Positions 5,274-12,071 of a DNA stretch of 12,071 bases are shown here, piece by piece. How positions within the stretch are numbered: position 1 is the stretch's first letter; every line of letters begins with the position of its first letter. Made by a program: the position numbers and the translations under genes. The notes under the pieces are model-generated. The model saw only the letters and a program-made list of their open reading frames with translations. It was not told the DNA's origin and did no database searches. The stretch spans positions 1 to 12,071 of the forward strand of contig CAYUYH010000066.1 of the NCBI GenBank assembly GCA_964449175.1, given 5' to 3'. Origin of the DNA: CAYUYH01 sp964449175 (GTDB lineage: Bacteria > Planctomycetota > Phycisphaerae > SM23-33).

Positions 5274-7682
5274 ATGAAACACGGCACAATCACAATCGCT
5301 GTGGGGCTGGCAGTCCTGCTGGCCGTCGTGCCGGCAGCGAGAGCGGAGACGCCCTCGGTGCTGCTGGAAAAGGGCATCTACACCGAGGAGACGCTCGGCG
5401 ATCCGTCGTCGGCGATCGGGATCTACGAGCAAGTGATCTCGGACGCCGAGGCCGACCGCCGCGATGCCGCCGAAGCTCAGTTCCGGCTGGCGAACTGCCA
5501 CATGAAGTTGAAGCAGGACACCGAGGCCCGCGCCGCCTTCAAGGCGCTACTGAGCAAGTATGGCGACCTTGAAGACCTGGCCGACAAGGCCCGCCCGCTG
5601 CTGGAGTCGCTGCTGGACTTCGATCCGGCCTCGCTGATGCCGCCCGACACTCTGATGTACGCCGAGATCGGCTCGCCCGGCAGGCAACTGGAGAAGATCC
5701 TGAATATGCTAAAGGGCACGCCGCTGGCCAACCCGCTGGGAATGATGGGCGGGGGCGGCGCCGCGACGCAGCCCGCCAACGGCTCGCAGCAGTCGGCCCG
5801 GACGCCCATGCATATGGTCGGCGCGCTGCTGAATCCGAGCATGCTCAAGGAGCTGAAGAAGCTCCGCTCGATGGCCGTGGGCATCACGGGCATCGGTCCG
5901 AACGGTCAGCCGTCTTTCGTGGCGGTCCTGAGGCCCGGCGAGAGCGACGCGGTCCGCGGCCTGCTCACCGCGGCCGTGCTCGGCGCCGGCCAACCCATGG
6001 AGCCAGTCCACGATATGCAGGCGGTCGTGATTGAGCGGCAGGTGGCCTGCGCGTTCGACGAGGACGTGTTCATCGTGGCCATGCCGCCGGACCGCCTGGC
6101 GTGGTCCGTCGGTCAGTACAAGCTCCACGAGCCCCAGCCCAGTCTGCTCACCGAGAACGCCTCCTTCGCGCGGTTCGCCCCGGCCGCCGGGCGAAAGGGC
6201 GACGTCTTGACCGTCTGGGGCAACCCCGCCAAGGCCTATGCGCTCGCCCAAGAGCTCGTCCCGCCACAGGACATGTTCGGGATGAGGATGGCTAACTCGT
6301 TCATGGACTTCGAGAACATGGAGGGTGCAGTCGCCCGGCTGCGCCTCAGCGAGACCAGCCTGGTCGCCGAGGCGAACCTGGCGTACCGCCAGGGCCATCA
6401 CTCTGTTGTCCTTGATATGGCCCGCACGCCGCCGCTGGACCAGACAGCCTTCGCGGCCGTGCCTGCCAACGCGGTGGGCGTGGCGGCTGTCGCGCTGCTC
6501 GGTCCCAACGACCCCGCCGCGGGGGCAATAGCGGCTGTCGGGGCTCAGGCCATCGACCGCGTGACGGGCCTGGATCTGGGGCGCGAGCTGTTCAGCAACA
6601 TCCAGCAGATCACCGTGTTCCTGATGCCGCCGAGCGAGGCCGTGATGGCACACCCGCTCTACAGGGAAGCGCCGCCGCTGCCGGCGCTGGGAGTGGCCAT
6701 TAAGTCGCGCAGTCCGGCGCACACGCTGGCCGTGCTGGACGCGCTGCTGTCGATCCCACACCGCGCCGCGGCCGCTGAGCGTGGCGAGGCCGTCGAGCAG
6801 GACCGGACGGGCAGGCGCAGGTACGTCCTAGGCACACAGGGCCGCGACGAGCTGGCGGTGCACCTGGCGCAGGAAGGCGACACGACGGTGGTGGCCTTGC
6901 TGCCGGAGGTGATCGACGCGTCGCTGGCGGGGTTGGCTTCGGGCGACAATGCCCCCGCCACCGGCCCGCTCAGCCAAGCCCTCCACGAGGCAGGCGGCAA
7001 GAGCAAGCTCGTGCTGGTCAGTGCCGGCGGACTGGTCCGCTGGCTCGACGCGGCCGTCGTCGGGCGTGATCAGAGCGAAACGGATTCGGAAGGCAAGCCA
7101 ATCGGCGAGCAACTGGCGGCTGCACTGGACGACATGTCTATCCGCCTGGAGACGACCGAGCAGCCGAACGCCATCACGGCCAGGTTTGAGATCGCCAACA
7201 TCCCGCCGATGGCGGACGTCTTCCCCCTGGCCATGCGGTTTGGCCAGGAGATCGAATCTCGGTTCGCCAGGGCTGCCACGCCGGCCAGGCCGAAGATGCT
7301 CCTCAGGACCGCACGCAAGTTCGTCGGCGCGTTGGCGAAGGGCAAGGATATCCACATCACGGAGCTGATCATGCCCGGCTCGCCGGCGGAGGCGAAGGTC
7401 GCCGGCATTCGCCAGACGCACGACCTGACGGCCTTCAACACCCGCGACGACCTGATGCGGCGCGTCGGCAACGAGGGGCTAGTCCTGGCCACGGCCACCG
7501 ACGACCCCGCGCCGACGCGTGCACTGGTGGTCCACCTCCGCATGAAGGATGACGGCGCGTGGCGAGTGGTTGACCTGGACAGCCTGCCCATGGACGAGGC
7601 CAAGCAGCGACTGACCCAGTTCGGCGAGCAGCCCAGTGCTGTCCCTGCCGCCCCTGAGCCGTCGCCCGTCGCGCCTGAATAG
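5274..7682 (+). CDS. Secreted TPR protein with DUF3352-like body
   Basis: This 802-residue protein has a clear signal peptide (MKHGTITIAV, hydrophobic to about 20, probable cleavage after AARA at 21-24), so it acts outside the cytoplasmic membrane. Residues about 32-96 form a TPR-like helical pair with the LLEKGIYTEETLGD-SAI-IYEQ signature found in many secreted planctomycete proteins. The long body starts PPDTLMYAEIGSPGRQLEKIL (123-143), resembling the DUF3352-type domains of that phylum, and the C-terminus is Pro/Ala/Glu-rich. No catalytic motif was recognised; a scaffold or binding role is likely, and exact function is unknown. Start choice: AAGGAAG (5262-5268) lies 5 nt before ATG 5274 and the signal peptide follows at once. 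An upstream ATG at 5214 would bury it. The histidine kinase gene begins 45 bp after the stop, suggesting one operon. Confidence 0.8.
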   Translation: MKHGTITIAVGLAVLLAVVPAARAETPSVLLEKGIYTEETLGDPSSAIGIYEQVISDAEADRRDAAEAQFRLANCHMKLKQDTEARAAFKALLSKYGDLEDLADKARPLLESLLDFDPASLMPPDTLMYAEIGSPGRQLEKILNMLKGTPLANPLGMMGGGGAATQPANGSQQSARTPMHMVGALLNPSMLKELKKLRSMAVGITGIGPNGQPSFVAVLRPGESDAVRGLLTAAVLGAGQPMEPVHDMQAVVIERQVACAFDEDVFIVAMPPDRLAWSVGQYKLHEPQPSLLTENASFARFAPAAGRKGDVLTVWGNPAKAYALAQELVPPQDMFGMRMANSFMDFENMEGAVARLRLSETSLVAEANLAYRQGHHSVVLDMARTPPLDQTAFAAVPANAVGVAAVALLGPNDPAAGAIAAVGAQAIDRVTGLDLGRELFSNIQQITVFLMPPSEAVMAHPLYREAPPLPALGVAIKSRSPAHTLAVLDALLSIPHRAAAAERGEAVEQDRTGRRRYVLGTQGRDELAVHLAQEGDTTVVALLPEVIDASLAGLASGDNAPATGPLSQALHEAGGKSKLVLVSAGGLVRWLDAAVVGRDQSETDSEGKPIGEQLAAALDDMSIRLETTEQPNAITARFEIANIPPMADVFPLAMRFGQEIESRFARAATPARPKMLLRTARKFVGALAKGKDIHITELIMPGSPAEAKVAGIRQTHDLTAFNTRDDLMRRVGNEGLVLATATDDPAPTRALVVHLRMKDDGAWRVVDLDSLPMDEAKQRLTQFGEQPSAVPAAPEPSPVAPE

Positions 7683-7727
7683 GAGGCAGTGACGGACGAC
7701 GGGGTGGTCGAGTAGGCTGATGTGGAC

Positions 7728-9698
7728 ATGAAACCTGCCGAAAGACAATCAAGCAGCAGCACGGGCCGCGGCGTGAGGCTGTGGCCTGTGCTGGCTGTTT
7801 TGCTGGCGACGGTGCTCGTGCCGTCGGGGTGCATGCTGTGGTTCATGCACGCGGCCATGCAGAACGTCTCGCTTGCCACGCGGCAGCTTCTGGCGGATGC
7901 ATACGGCAAGGACGCCGAAGACGCCGCCGCCGCCGTTCAGACGTATTGCTCGGCCAAGGCCGACGGGCTCGTCGCGGCGGCGGACCGCTCGCCGGCGGAG
8001 ACATTCCACCGGATGGTCTCGTCGGACGTGGCCGACGCTGTGATTGTTCGCGACTCGGGCGGCCGGCTGCTGTACCCTTCGCGGGAGCCGCCCGCCGCAG
8101 CGGCAATCGAGCGTCCGCCCGCCTGGCAACGGGCCCAGGCGATGGAGCACGAGCCCGACGGCGCCGCCCAGGCTGCGGAGCTGTATCACTGGATAACCGC
8201 CAATGCCGCACACATCGACCAGCAGGCGCAGGCGACGCTGGCCGAGGCGCGCTGCCTGGCCAAGGCCGGCCAGCGGGACCGGGCCGTCGCGCTGCTCGTC
8301 GAGCTGGCCGGCAGCGAGGATCTCCGTGCGGCCAGGGGCGACCAGGGCCGACTCGTCACCCCCGGCGCCGCCCTGTTCGCCATGCAACTGATCGCGCGGA
8401 CCGACGACGAGCGGTTCCGCGCCCTCGCGGCGGACCTGCGGGCCCGCCTGAACGACTACGGCGAGCCGGCAATGCAGCCGAGCCAGCGGCGGTTCCTTAT
8501 GGGCGCCCTGGCCGAGCTTGACCCGTCCGCGGCGCCACTTGCCACCAGAGACGCCGAGGCCCTCGCGGCTGACTACCTCAGCCAGCCCCAGCCGGCCGCT
8601 CGACCCGCGCGGATGTCGCCGACGTCGCTGCCGGGCGTCTGGCAGATCGCCGGGCCGGGCGGCGAGATCGTCGGCCTGTTCAACCATCAGAGGCTGCTGG
8701 CGGATTTGGCCGCCGCCGTCGAAGGCGAGCAGGCCACGGACATGCATCTCGGCGCGTATCCGCCGGGCCAAGGAGACGCTTCGGCGTTCCTGTCCATCCC
8801 GGCCGGGGAGGCACTGCCAGGCTGGACGCTCCAGGTCAGGCTCATTGGCGACGATCCCTTCGCCGCCGCCGCCCAGCGCCGCAAGGCCGTGTACTTGTAC
8901 ACCGCCGCCGCCGGCATCGCGCTGGTGGCGGCGCTGGCCGTCGGACTGACCTATCACGTCAGCCGGCAGGTTCGCCTGACGCGGCTGAAGAATGACCTGA
9001 TAGCCACCGTCTCCCACGAGCTGAAGACGCCGCTTGCGTCCATGCGCCTGCTGATAGACACGCTGCTGGAGCGGCGCTACGGCGGGCAGCAGCAGGCCGA
9101 CGAGTATCTCACGCTGATCGCCAAGGAGAACGAGCGGCTGACCCGGCTGATCGACAACTTCCTGAACTTCTCGCGGATGGAGCGCAACAGGCGGGCGTTC
9201 GTCTTTGGTGAGCTGACGGCGGCCGAGCTGGTCGACGCCGTCGTGCGGGCGCTGCCGGATCGCATCACTCAGCCGCCGTGCGAGTTCACGGTGGAGGTGG
9301 CCGACGATTGCCCGTCTGTTTTCGGCGACCGAGACGGCCTCACGACCGTGCTGCTGAACCTTCTAGACAACGCCTACAAGTACTCCAAGGCCCCCAGGCA
9401 CATCACCTTGCGGGCTCTCCCGCGCGACGGGCGGCTGTGCTTGGCGGTCTCGGACAACGGCATTGGCCTGTCGCGCGGGGCGCAGCGGCGGGTGTTCCAT
9501 CGCTTCTACCAGGTCGATAGCAGCCTGTCGCGGTCGGTCGGGGGTTGCGGACTGGGGCTGAGCATAGTCAAATTCGTAGTCGACGCCCACGGCGGCATGG
9601 TCGGCGTATCCAGCCGCCCGGGCCAGGGAAGCACGTTCACCGTGCTGCTGCCCGGCATCCCGGCCGGCGACGAGAGGCAGGCAGACGACAATGACTAG
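7728..9698 (+). CDS. Membrane-bound sensor histidine kinase
   Basis: This 656-residue two-component sensor kinase has TM1 at about 17-40. An extracytoplasmic domain of roughly 345 residues contains a TPR-like helical stretch (about 145-265) and a beta-rich part (about 303-372). TM2 lies at about 388-408. The DHp domain has the H-box VSHELKTPL with phospho-acceptor His430. The HATPase_c domain carries the N-box NLLDN (544-548), DNGIG (576-580), the F-box FHRFYQ (590-595) and GGCGLGLS (605-612). All key catalytic motifs are intact. It phosphorylates, most likely, the response regulator whose gene overlaps its end by 8 bp. The ligand is unknown. The frame is closed by TAG at 7713-7715, so the start must be at GTG 7722 or ATG 7728; neither has a good Shine-Dalgarno. 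Confidence 0.95.
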   Translation: MKPAERQSSSSTGRGVRLWPVLAVLLATVLVPSGCMLWFMHAAMQNVSLATRQLLADAYGKDAEDAAAAVQTYCSAKADGLVAAADRSPAETFHRMVSSDVADAVIVRDSGGRLLYPSREPPAAAAIERPPAWQRAQAMEHEPDGAAQAAELYHWITANAAHIDQQAQATLAEARCLAKAGQRDRAVALLVELAGSEDLRAARGDQGRLVTPGAALFAMQLIARTDDERFRALAADLRARLNDYGEPAMQPSQRRFLMGALAELDPSAAPLATRDAEALAADYLSQPQPAARPARMSPTSLPGVWQIAGPGGEIVGLFNHQRLLADLAAAVEGEQATDMHLGAYPPGQGDASAFLSIPAGEALPGWTLQVRLIGDDPFAAAAQRRKAVYLYTAAAGIALVAALAVGLTYHVSRQVRLTRLKNDLIATVSHELKTPLASMRLLIDTLLERRYGGQQQADEYLTLIAKENERLTRLIDNFLNFSRMERNRRAFVFGELTAAELVDAVVRALPDRITQPPCEFTVEVADDCPSVFGDRDGLTTVLLNLLDNAYKYSKAPRHITLRALPRDGRLCLAVSDNGIGLSRGAQRRVFHRFYQVDSSLSRSVGGCGLGLSIVKFVVDAHGGMVGVSSRPGQGSTFTVLLPGIPAGDERQADDND

Positions 9699-10386
9699 CG
9701 ACGCGCCAACCGAAACGGTCCTCATCGTCGAGGACGACTCCACGATGCTGCGGGGGTTGAAGGACAACTTCAAGTTCGAGGGCTACAAGGTCCTGACGGC
9801 TGCCGACGGGGAGCGCGGGCTGGAGCTTGCCTGCGACAACAAGCCGGACCTGATCATCCTGGACATCATGCTGCCGGGCGTGAACGGCTATGAGATATGC
9901 CGCCTGCTCCGCAGCGAAGGCTTGGCCATGCCCATCATCATGCTGACGGCCAAGGGGCAGGAAAGCGACGTCGTGCTGGGGCTGAACCTCGGCGCCGACG
10001 ACTACGTGACCAAGCCGTTCAGCATCAAGGAGCTTCTGGCCAGGGCCCGCGCGCTGCTTCGCCGCCGCCGCACGGACCGCGAGACGGTTGTCGAGTTCGG
10101 CGACTGGAGGCTGGACATCGCCAGCCATAGGCTCAGCCGCTGCGGGCAGGACGTGCCGCTGACGGCGAAGGAGTTCGCCCTGCTGGAGCTGTTCTGCCGG
10201 CGCGCGGGGCGGGCGCTGACGCGCGATGAGATACTGCGGAACGTCTGGGGGCTCAACGTCTTCGTTACGTCGCGCAGCGTGGACCGCTGCGTGAACACGC
10301 TCCGCGGCAAGATCGAGGACGACCCCGCCCGCCCGCGGTGGATCAGGACCGTTCGCCAGATCGGCTATCGTTTCGAGACGGAGTAG
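9691..10386 (+). CDS. OmpR/PhoB-family response regulator
   Basis: This 231-residue transcription factor has a receiver domain (about 9-122) with the acidic pocket E14-D15-D16, phospho-acceptor Asp58 (LIILDIMLPG), Thr86 and Lys108 (KPF). A winged-helix DNA-binding domain follows (about 133-229) with the family signatures LTAKEFALLELF (157-168) and the C-terminal hairpin IRTVRQIGYRF (218-228). Such proteins bind as dimers to direct repeats with about 11-bp spacing. The ATG overlaps the kinase stop by 8 bp, with GAGAGGCAG at 9672-9680 as an upstream purine-rich site, so the two proteins are almost certainly a cognate pair. The 11-bp-period repeats at 4717 and 5161 are candidate targets (inference). 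Which PhoB, OmpR or other subgroup it belongs to cannot be fixed by eye. Confidence 0.96.
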   Translation: MTSDAPTETVLIVEDDSTMLRGLKDNFKFEGYKVLTAADGERGLELACDNKPDLIILDIMLPGVNGYEICRLLRSEGLAMPIIMLTAKGQESDVVLGLNLGADDYVTKPFSIKELLARARALLRRRRTDRETVVEFGDWRLDIASHRLSRCGQDVPLTAKEFALLELFCRRAGRALTRDEILRNVWGLNVFVTSRSVDRCVNTLRGKIEDDPARPRWIRTVRQIGYRFETE

Positions 10387-10392
10387 CCACCG

Positions 10393-10415
10393 CGCGCGGC
10401 GGCCTTGTCCGCGCG
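10393..10415 (+). terminator. GC-rich hairpin after the kinase/regulator operon
   Basis: CGCGCGG (10393-10399) and CCGCGCG (10409-10415) can pair as a 7-bp stem with a 9-nt loop, starting 7 bp after the regulator stop. No T-run follows. It overlaps the -35 box of the putative tRNA-Sec promoter, so termination and initiation could interfere. Confidence 0.35.
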
Positions 10416-10433
10416 GCGCAGCGGGGGTAGAAT
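10405..10433 (+). promoter_or_regulatory. Putative sigma70-type promoter of the tRNA-Sec gene
   Basis: TTGTCC (10405-10410) and TAGAAT (10428-10433) are spaced by 17 bp. The predicted start near 10440 lies about 7 nt before the mature tRNA 5' end. The -10 box matches the consensus at five of six positions. Confidence 0.6.
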
Positions 10434-10446
10434 CATCTGCACCGTC

Positions 10447-10540
10447 GGAGGTGACAGGCGGCCTGGTGGCGCTCCTGGTCTTCAAAACCAGTGTGGGGCT
10501 CAACAAAGTCCCGGGTGGGTTCGATTCCCATTCACCTCCG
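10447..10540 (+). tRNA. selC: tRNA-Sec (anticodon TCA)
   Basis: The 94-nt gene folds as a bacterial selenocysteine tRNA with an 8/5 acceptor-T layout. The acceptor stem has 8 bp (GGAGGTGA, 10447-10454, with TCACCTCC, 10532-10539) and the discriminator is G10540. The 6-bp D-stem (10457-10462/10468-10473) has one internal mismatch, and the E. coli tRNA-Sec sequence as I recall it also has one there. The anticodon stem CTGGT/ACCAG encloses loop CTTCAAA, with anticodon TCA at 10482-10484. The 6-bp variable arm pairs GGGGCT (10495-10500) with AGTCCC (10507-10512). The T-arm has loop TTCGATT (10520-10526). CCA is not encoded (TGG follows). This tRNA is charged with serine, converted by SelA (with selenophosphate from SelD), and delivered to UGA codons by SelB. 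None of those genes is in the window, so they must be elsewhere. Confidence 0.96.
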
Positions 10541-10567
10541 TGGCCGGCGACGACCGATTGGCAATAA

Positions 10568-10585
10568 GCAGGCACGCCGGCCTGC
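10568..10585 (+). terminator. Hairpin between tRNA-Sec and the next gene
   Basis: GCAGGC (10568-10573) pairs with GCCTGC (10580-10585) around a 6-nt loop, 28 nt after the tRNA and 12 nt before ATG 10598. It could be a weak terminator or 3'-processing hairpin for the tRNA, but it has no T-run and sits in the ribosome-binding zone of the next gene. Confidence 0.3.
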
Positions 10586-10597
10586 GCAGGGTCACGT

Positions 10598-10906
10598 ATG
10601 GCAGGCAAGGGCAAGTTCATTCCGCAGCCGCCGATCGACCGGCTCGGCCGACGGACGGGCCGGGTCGCGCGACTGGTCGCGGCACTCGCGGTCATCGCCG
10701 GGGTGGCGCTGCTGGCGTGGGGGCTGCTGCGGACGCACCCGCTGGCCGGCGACGAGCGCATCGCCGAGTGGGAGCTGGTCGAGCTGGTCACGCACGCCGG
10801 CGTGGCCAGGGCCGAGCAAGCCGCCGGCGGCGCCGAGCCGGTCGGCGAGCGGCCAGGCGGCGCGATCAAGCGAGTCGAGAAGCCGCCCCAAGCCTGCCCT
10901 ACCTGA
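10598..10906 (+). CDS. Small single-pass membrane protein, unknown function
   Basis: This 102-residue protein is not recognised. A basic N-terminus (MAGKGKFIPQPPIDRLGRRT) precedes one transmembrane segment at about 25-44 (ARLVAALAVIAGVALLAWGLL). The soluble tail is Ala/Gly/Glu-rich and contains a single cysteine (Cys100), so the protein is probably anchored with its N-terminus inside. Upstream AGGG (10588-10591) is a weak ribosome site, 6 nt from ATG. The membrane polyferredoxin starts 18 bp after the stop, so the two are probably co-transcribed, and a partner or accessory role in electron transfer is possible, but nothing in the sequence proves it. Coding status is supported by the membrane segment and operon spacing, not by homology. 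Confidence 0.6.
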   Translation: MAGKGKFIPQPPIDRLGRRTGRVARLVAALAVIAGVALLAWGLLRTHPLAGDERIAEWELVELVTHAGVARAEQAAGGAEPVGERPGGAIKRVEKPPQACPT

Positions 10907-10924
10907 GTGGAATGACCGCCGGTC

Positions 10925-11788
10925 ATGCGTGACATGGCCAACGCCAACCGAAAGCCCGCCCCCAAGCCCGCAGCCGCCCGGCGACGTCTGCCGCGCATCC
11001 GCCCGTGGGTGCAGACCGCGTTCCTGGCCGTCTGGCTGGGGCCGTTCGGCCTGCGCCTGAACTCGGTGCCGGGCTGCGTGTTCCACTGCTACGCCTGCCC
11101 GCTGGCGTCATTCGCGTGTCCGGTGGGGCTGGCGGCCCAGTTCGCGGCGCTGCACATCTGGCCGGTGCTGGTGCTGGGGGTCGTCGTTACGGTCGGCGCG
11201 TTGGTCGGCTCGTTCGTCTGCGGCTGGGCGTGCCCGTTCGGGTTCCTGCAAGACCTGCTGGCGAAGATCCCCGCGCGCAAGCTCCGCATCCCCGCGTGGA
11301 TGGGCTACGGCCGATACGTCGTGCTGGCGGCGCTGGTGGTGGCCGTGCCGTACTTCTGGGGCGAGGGACACGTGCTCTTCATCTGCCGGGTCTGTCCGGC
11401 CGGGGCGCTCGAGGCGGGCGTGCCGCACATGATAGGCCAGGCCGTCGCCGGCGAGCCGATCGCATGGATGAGCTGGTGGAAGTTCGCCATCCTCGGCGGG
11501 CTGGTTGTGGCGGCGATCTTCTCGTTCAGGCCGTGGTGCACGGCGCTGTGCCCGCTGGGTGGGTTTCTGTCGCTGTTCAATCGCGGTAGCTTGCTGCACA
11601 TGCGGTTCGACCCGGTTGGCTGCACCGAGTGCAACCTTTGCCGCTCGCGATGCCCGGCCGGCGTCAAGGTGGAGACAGACATAAACTCCAGCCGTTGCAT
11701 CCGCTGCACCGAGTGCACCGTGTGCGGGGCGATTCGAGTATCGACCGTGCTGAGCGGCGAGGCCGAGCCTACGGACAGCACCCCCTAG
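10925..11788 (+). CDS. NapH/MauN-like membrane polyferredoxin (4Fe-4S binding protein)
   Basis: This 287-residue integral-membrane iron-sulfur protein of the NapH/MauN/NosR-C type (Fer4_5) moves electrons between the quinone side of the membrane and an unknown partner. Hydrophobic segments lie at about 28-43, 78-100, 130-145 and 184-201. Cysteine motifs in order are CVFHCYACP (51-59), ACPVG (64-68), CGWACPFG (99-106), CRVCPAG (154-160), CTALCPLGG (205-213), a classical ferredoxin cluster C233-x2-C236-x2-C239-x3-C243-P, and a second cluster C258-x2-C261-x2-C264-x2-C267 with one residue fewer before the last Cys. The N-terminal C-x3-C-x2-CP segment is typical of one sub-branch. The start may be ATG 10925 or ATG 10934; neither has a strong ribosome site. 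It overlaps the minus-strand neighbour by 20 bp at the 3' end. The electron acceptor is unknown. Confidence 0.92.
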   Translation: MRDMANANRKPAPKPAAARRRLPRIRPWVQTAFLAVWLGPFGLRLNSVPGCVFHCYACPLASFACPVGLAAQFAALHIWPVLVLGVVVTVGALVGSFVCGWACPFGFLQDLLAKIPARKLRIPAWMGYGRYVVLAALVVAVPYFWGEGHVLFICRVCPAGALEAGVPHMIGQAVAGEPIAWMSWWKFAILGGLVVAAIFSFRPWCTALCPLGGFLSLFNRGSLLHMRFDPVGCTECNLCRSRCPAGVKVETDINSSRCIRCTECTVCGAIRVSTVLSGEAEPTDSTP

Positions 11789-12071
11789 ACCCCCCGGCGG
11801 AGCTGTCTTCCATCGCCGCTTGGTAGAACATCTTCACCACCGCGCCGCCCATGGCTACGGCGCACCAGGCGGCCTCGTCGAGCTGCTCGCGGGTGAAGCC
11901 CATGCCGAGCGCCTTGGTGAAGTGCGACTTGAAGCACGGCCCGCACCGCAGCGCGACGGCGAGGGTGAAGTTGATCAGTTCCTTGGTTCTCTCGTCGATC
12001 GTGGCGGCGGCGCCGGTGACGCGCATCAGCGTGCCGAACGCCTGGGCGGCGTGGGCGGAGCTGCCGTCGTG
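11769..12071 (-). CDS. AhpD-like carboxymuconolactone decarboxylase family protein, 5' partial
   Basis: The gene is read on the minus strand and its start lies beyond the right edge; the visible 100 residues are its C-terminal part. Features of the AhpD/CMD family are ERTKELINFTLAVALRCGPC, with the redox pair CGPC (visible residues 43-46) followed by His50, and then the helix LDEAAWCAVAMGGAVVKMFY. In AhpD-type members the CxxC pair reduces peroxides or partner proteins; in other members it takes no part in decarboxylation. The C-terminus ends in two adjacent cysteines (RGCCP). ATG at 12024-12026 is an internal methionine rather than the start, because the family-like sequence (AHAAQAFGTLMR) continues upstream of it. 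Its last 20 bp overlap the convergent polyferredoxin gene. Confidence 0.88.
   Translation of the reverse strand, partial: HDGSSAHAAQAFGTLMRVTGAAATIDERTKELINFTLAVALRCGPCFKSHFTKALGMGFTREQLDEAAWCAVAMGGAVVKMFYQAAMEDSSAGGSRGCCP

Noticed and set aside
10520..10540. tRNA-Sec 3' end as an attachment site of an integrated element
   Set aside because: selC is a known integration hotspot, but no repeat of the tRNA 3' end and no integrase gene are seen in the window.
10904..10915. TGA at 10904 as a C-terminal selenocysteine in the small membrane protein
   Set aside because: Read-through would add just Sec and two residues, without a redox motif or hairpin at the right distance.
9637..10998. 453-codon minus-strand open frame spanning the response regulator, tRNA-Sec and small membrane gene
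   Set aside because: It covers three independent supported features on the other strand, including a structural RNA, and its translation is low-complexity Arg/Ala/Pro.
1..12071. CRISPR array, insertion sequence, prophage or rRNA
   Set aside because: No regularly spaced repeat set, transposase or integrase motif, phage gene or rRNA signature was seen on either strand.

Overview
This 12-kb window is GC-rich and gene-dense, with nearly all genes on the + strand. It looks like a piece of a planctomycete-like bacterial genome, probably from an uncultivated relative. Three things suggest this: a formylglycine-generating-enzyme (FGE) type tail fused to a sialidase, a long secreted TPR protein of a kind recurrent in Planctomycetota, and a promoter that appears to lie almost on a start codon. 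The phylum call is an inference from gene content, not from a marker gene.

Positions 1-2792 form a carbohydrate operon. A 5'-truncated BNR sialidase overlaps by one base (TGATG) an MGH1/GH63-like (alpha/alpha)6 glycosidase. The 181-bp gap that follows holds a short direct repeat and two REP-like hairpins that are near-perfect reverse complements of each other. Next come a YdjM/DUF457 membrane metal-dependent hydrolase (2974-4083), possibly on a leaderless transcript, and a large-conductance mechanosensitive channel with an added C-terminal zinc ribbon (4213-4650).

Positions 4651-5273 are mostly non-coding, with one small unrecognised ORF. The stretch contains two diverged copies of a roughly 110-bp upstream region. 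Each begins with an 11-bp-period direct repeat (GGTGAC-N5-GGTRAC), has a hairpin about 42 bp in, and ends in GAAGCGACC-ATG. The second copy leads into a secreted 802-aa TPR protein (5274-7682). That gene is followed closely by a membrane histidine kinase with a large extracytoplasmic domain (7728-9698), which overlaps by 8 bp an OmpR/PhoB-type response regulator (9691-10386). I propose that these three genes are one envelope-sensing unit and that the direct repeats may be operators for its regulator.

Positions 10447-10540 encode a selenocysteine tRNA (anticodon TCA, 8-bp acceptor stem, long variable arm) behind a good sigma70-type promoter, so the organism very probably makes selenoproteins. 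None is recognisable in this window. After it lie a small single-pass membrane protein and a NapH/MauN-like membrane polyferredoxin (10925-11788). The polyferredoxin converges on, and overlaps at its 3' end, a minus-strand AhpD-like carboxymuconolactone decarboxylase family gene that runs off the right edge.

No insertion sequence, CRISPR array, rRNA or replication origin is visible.
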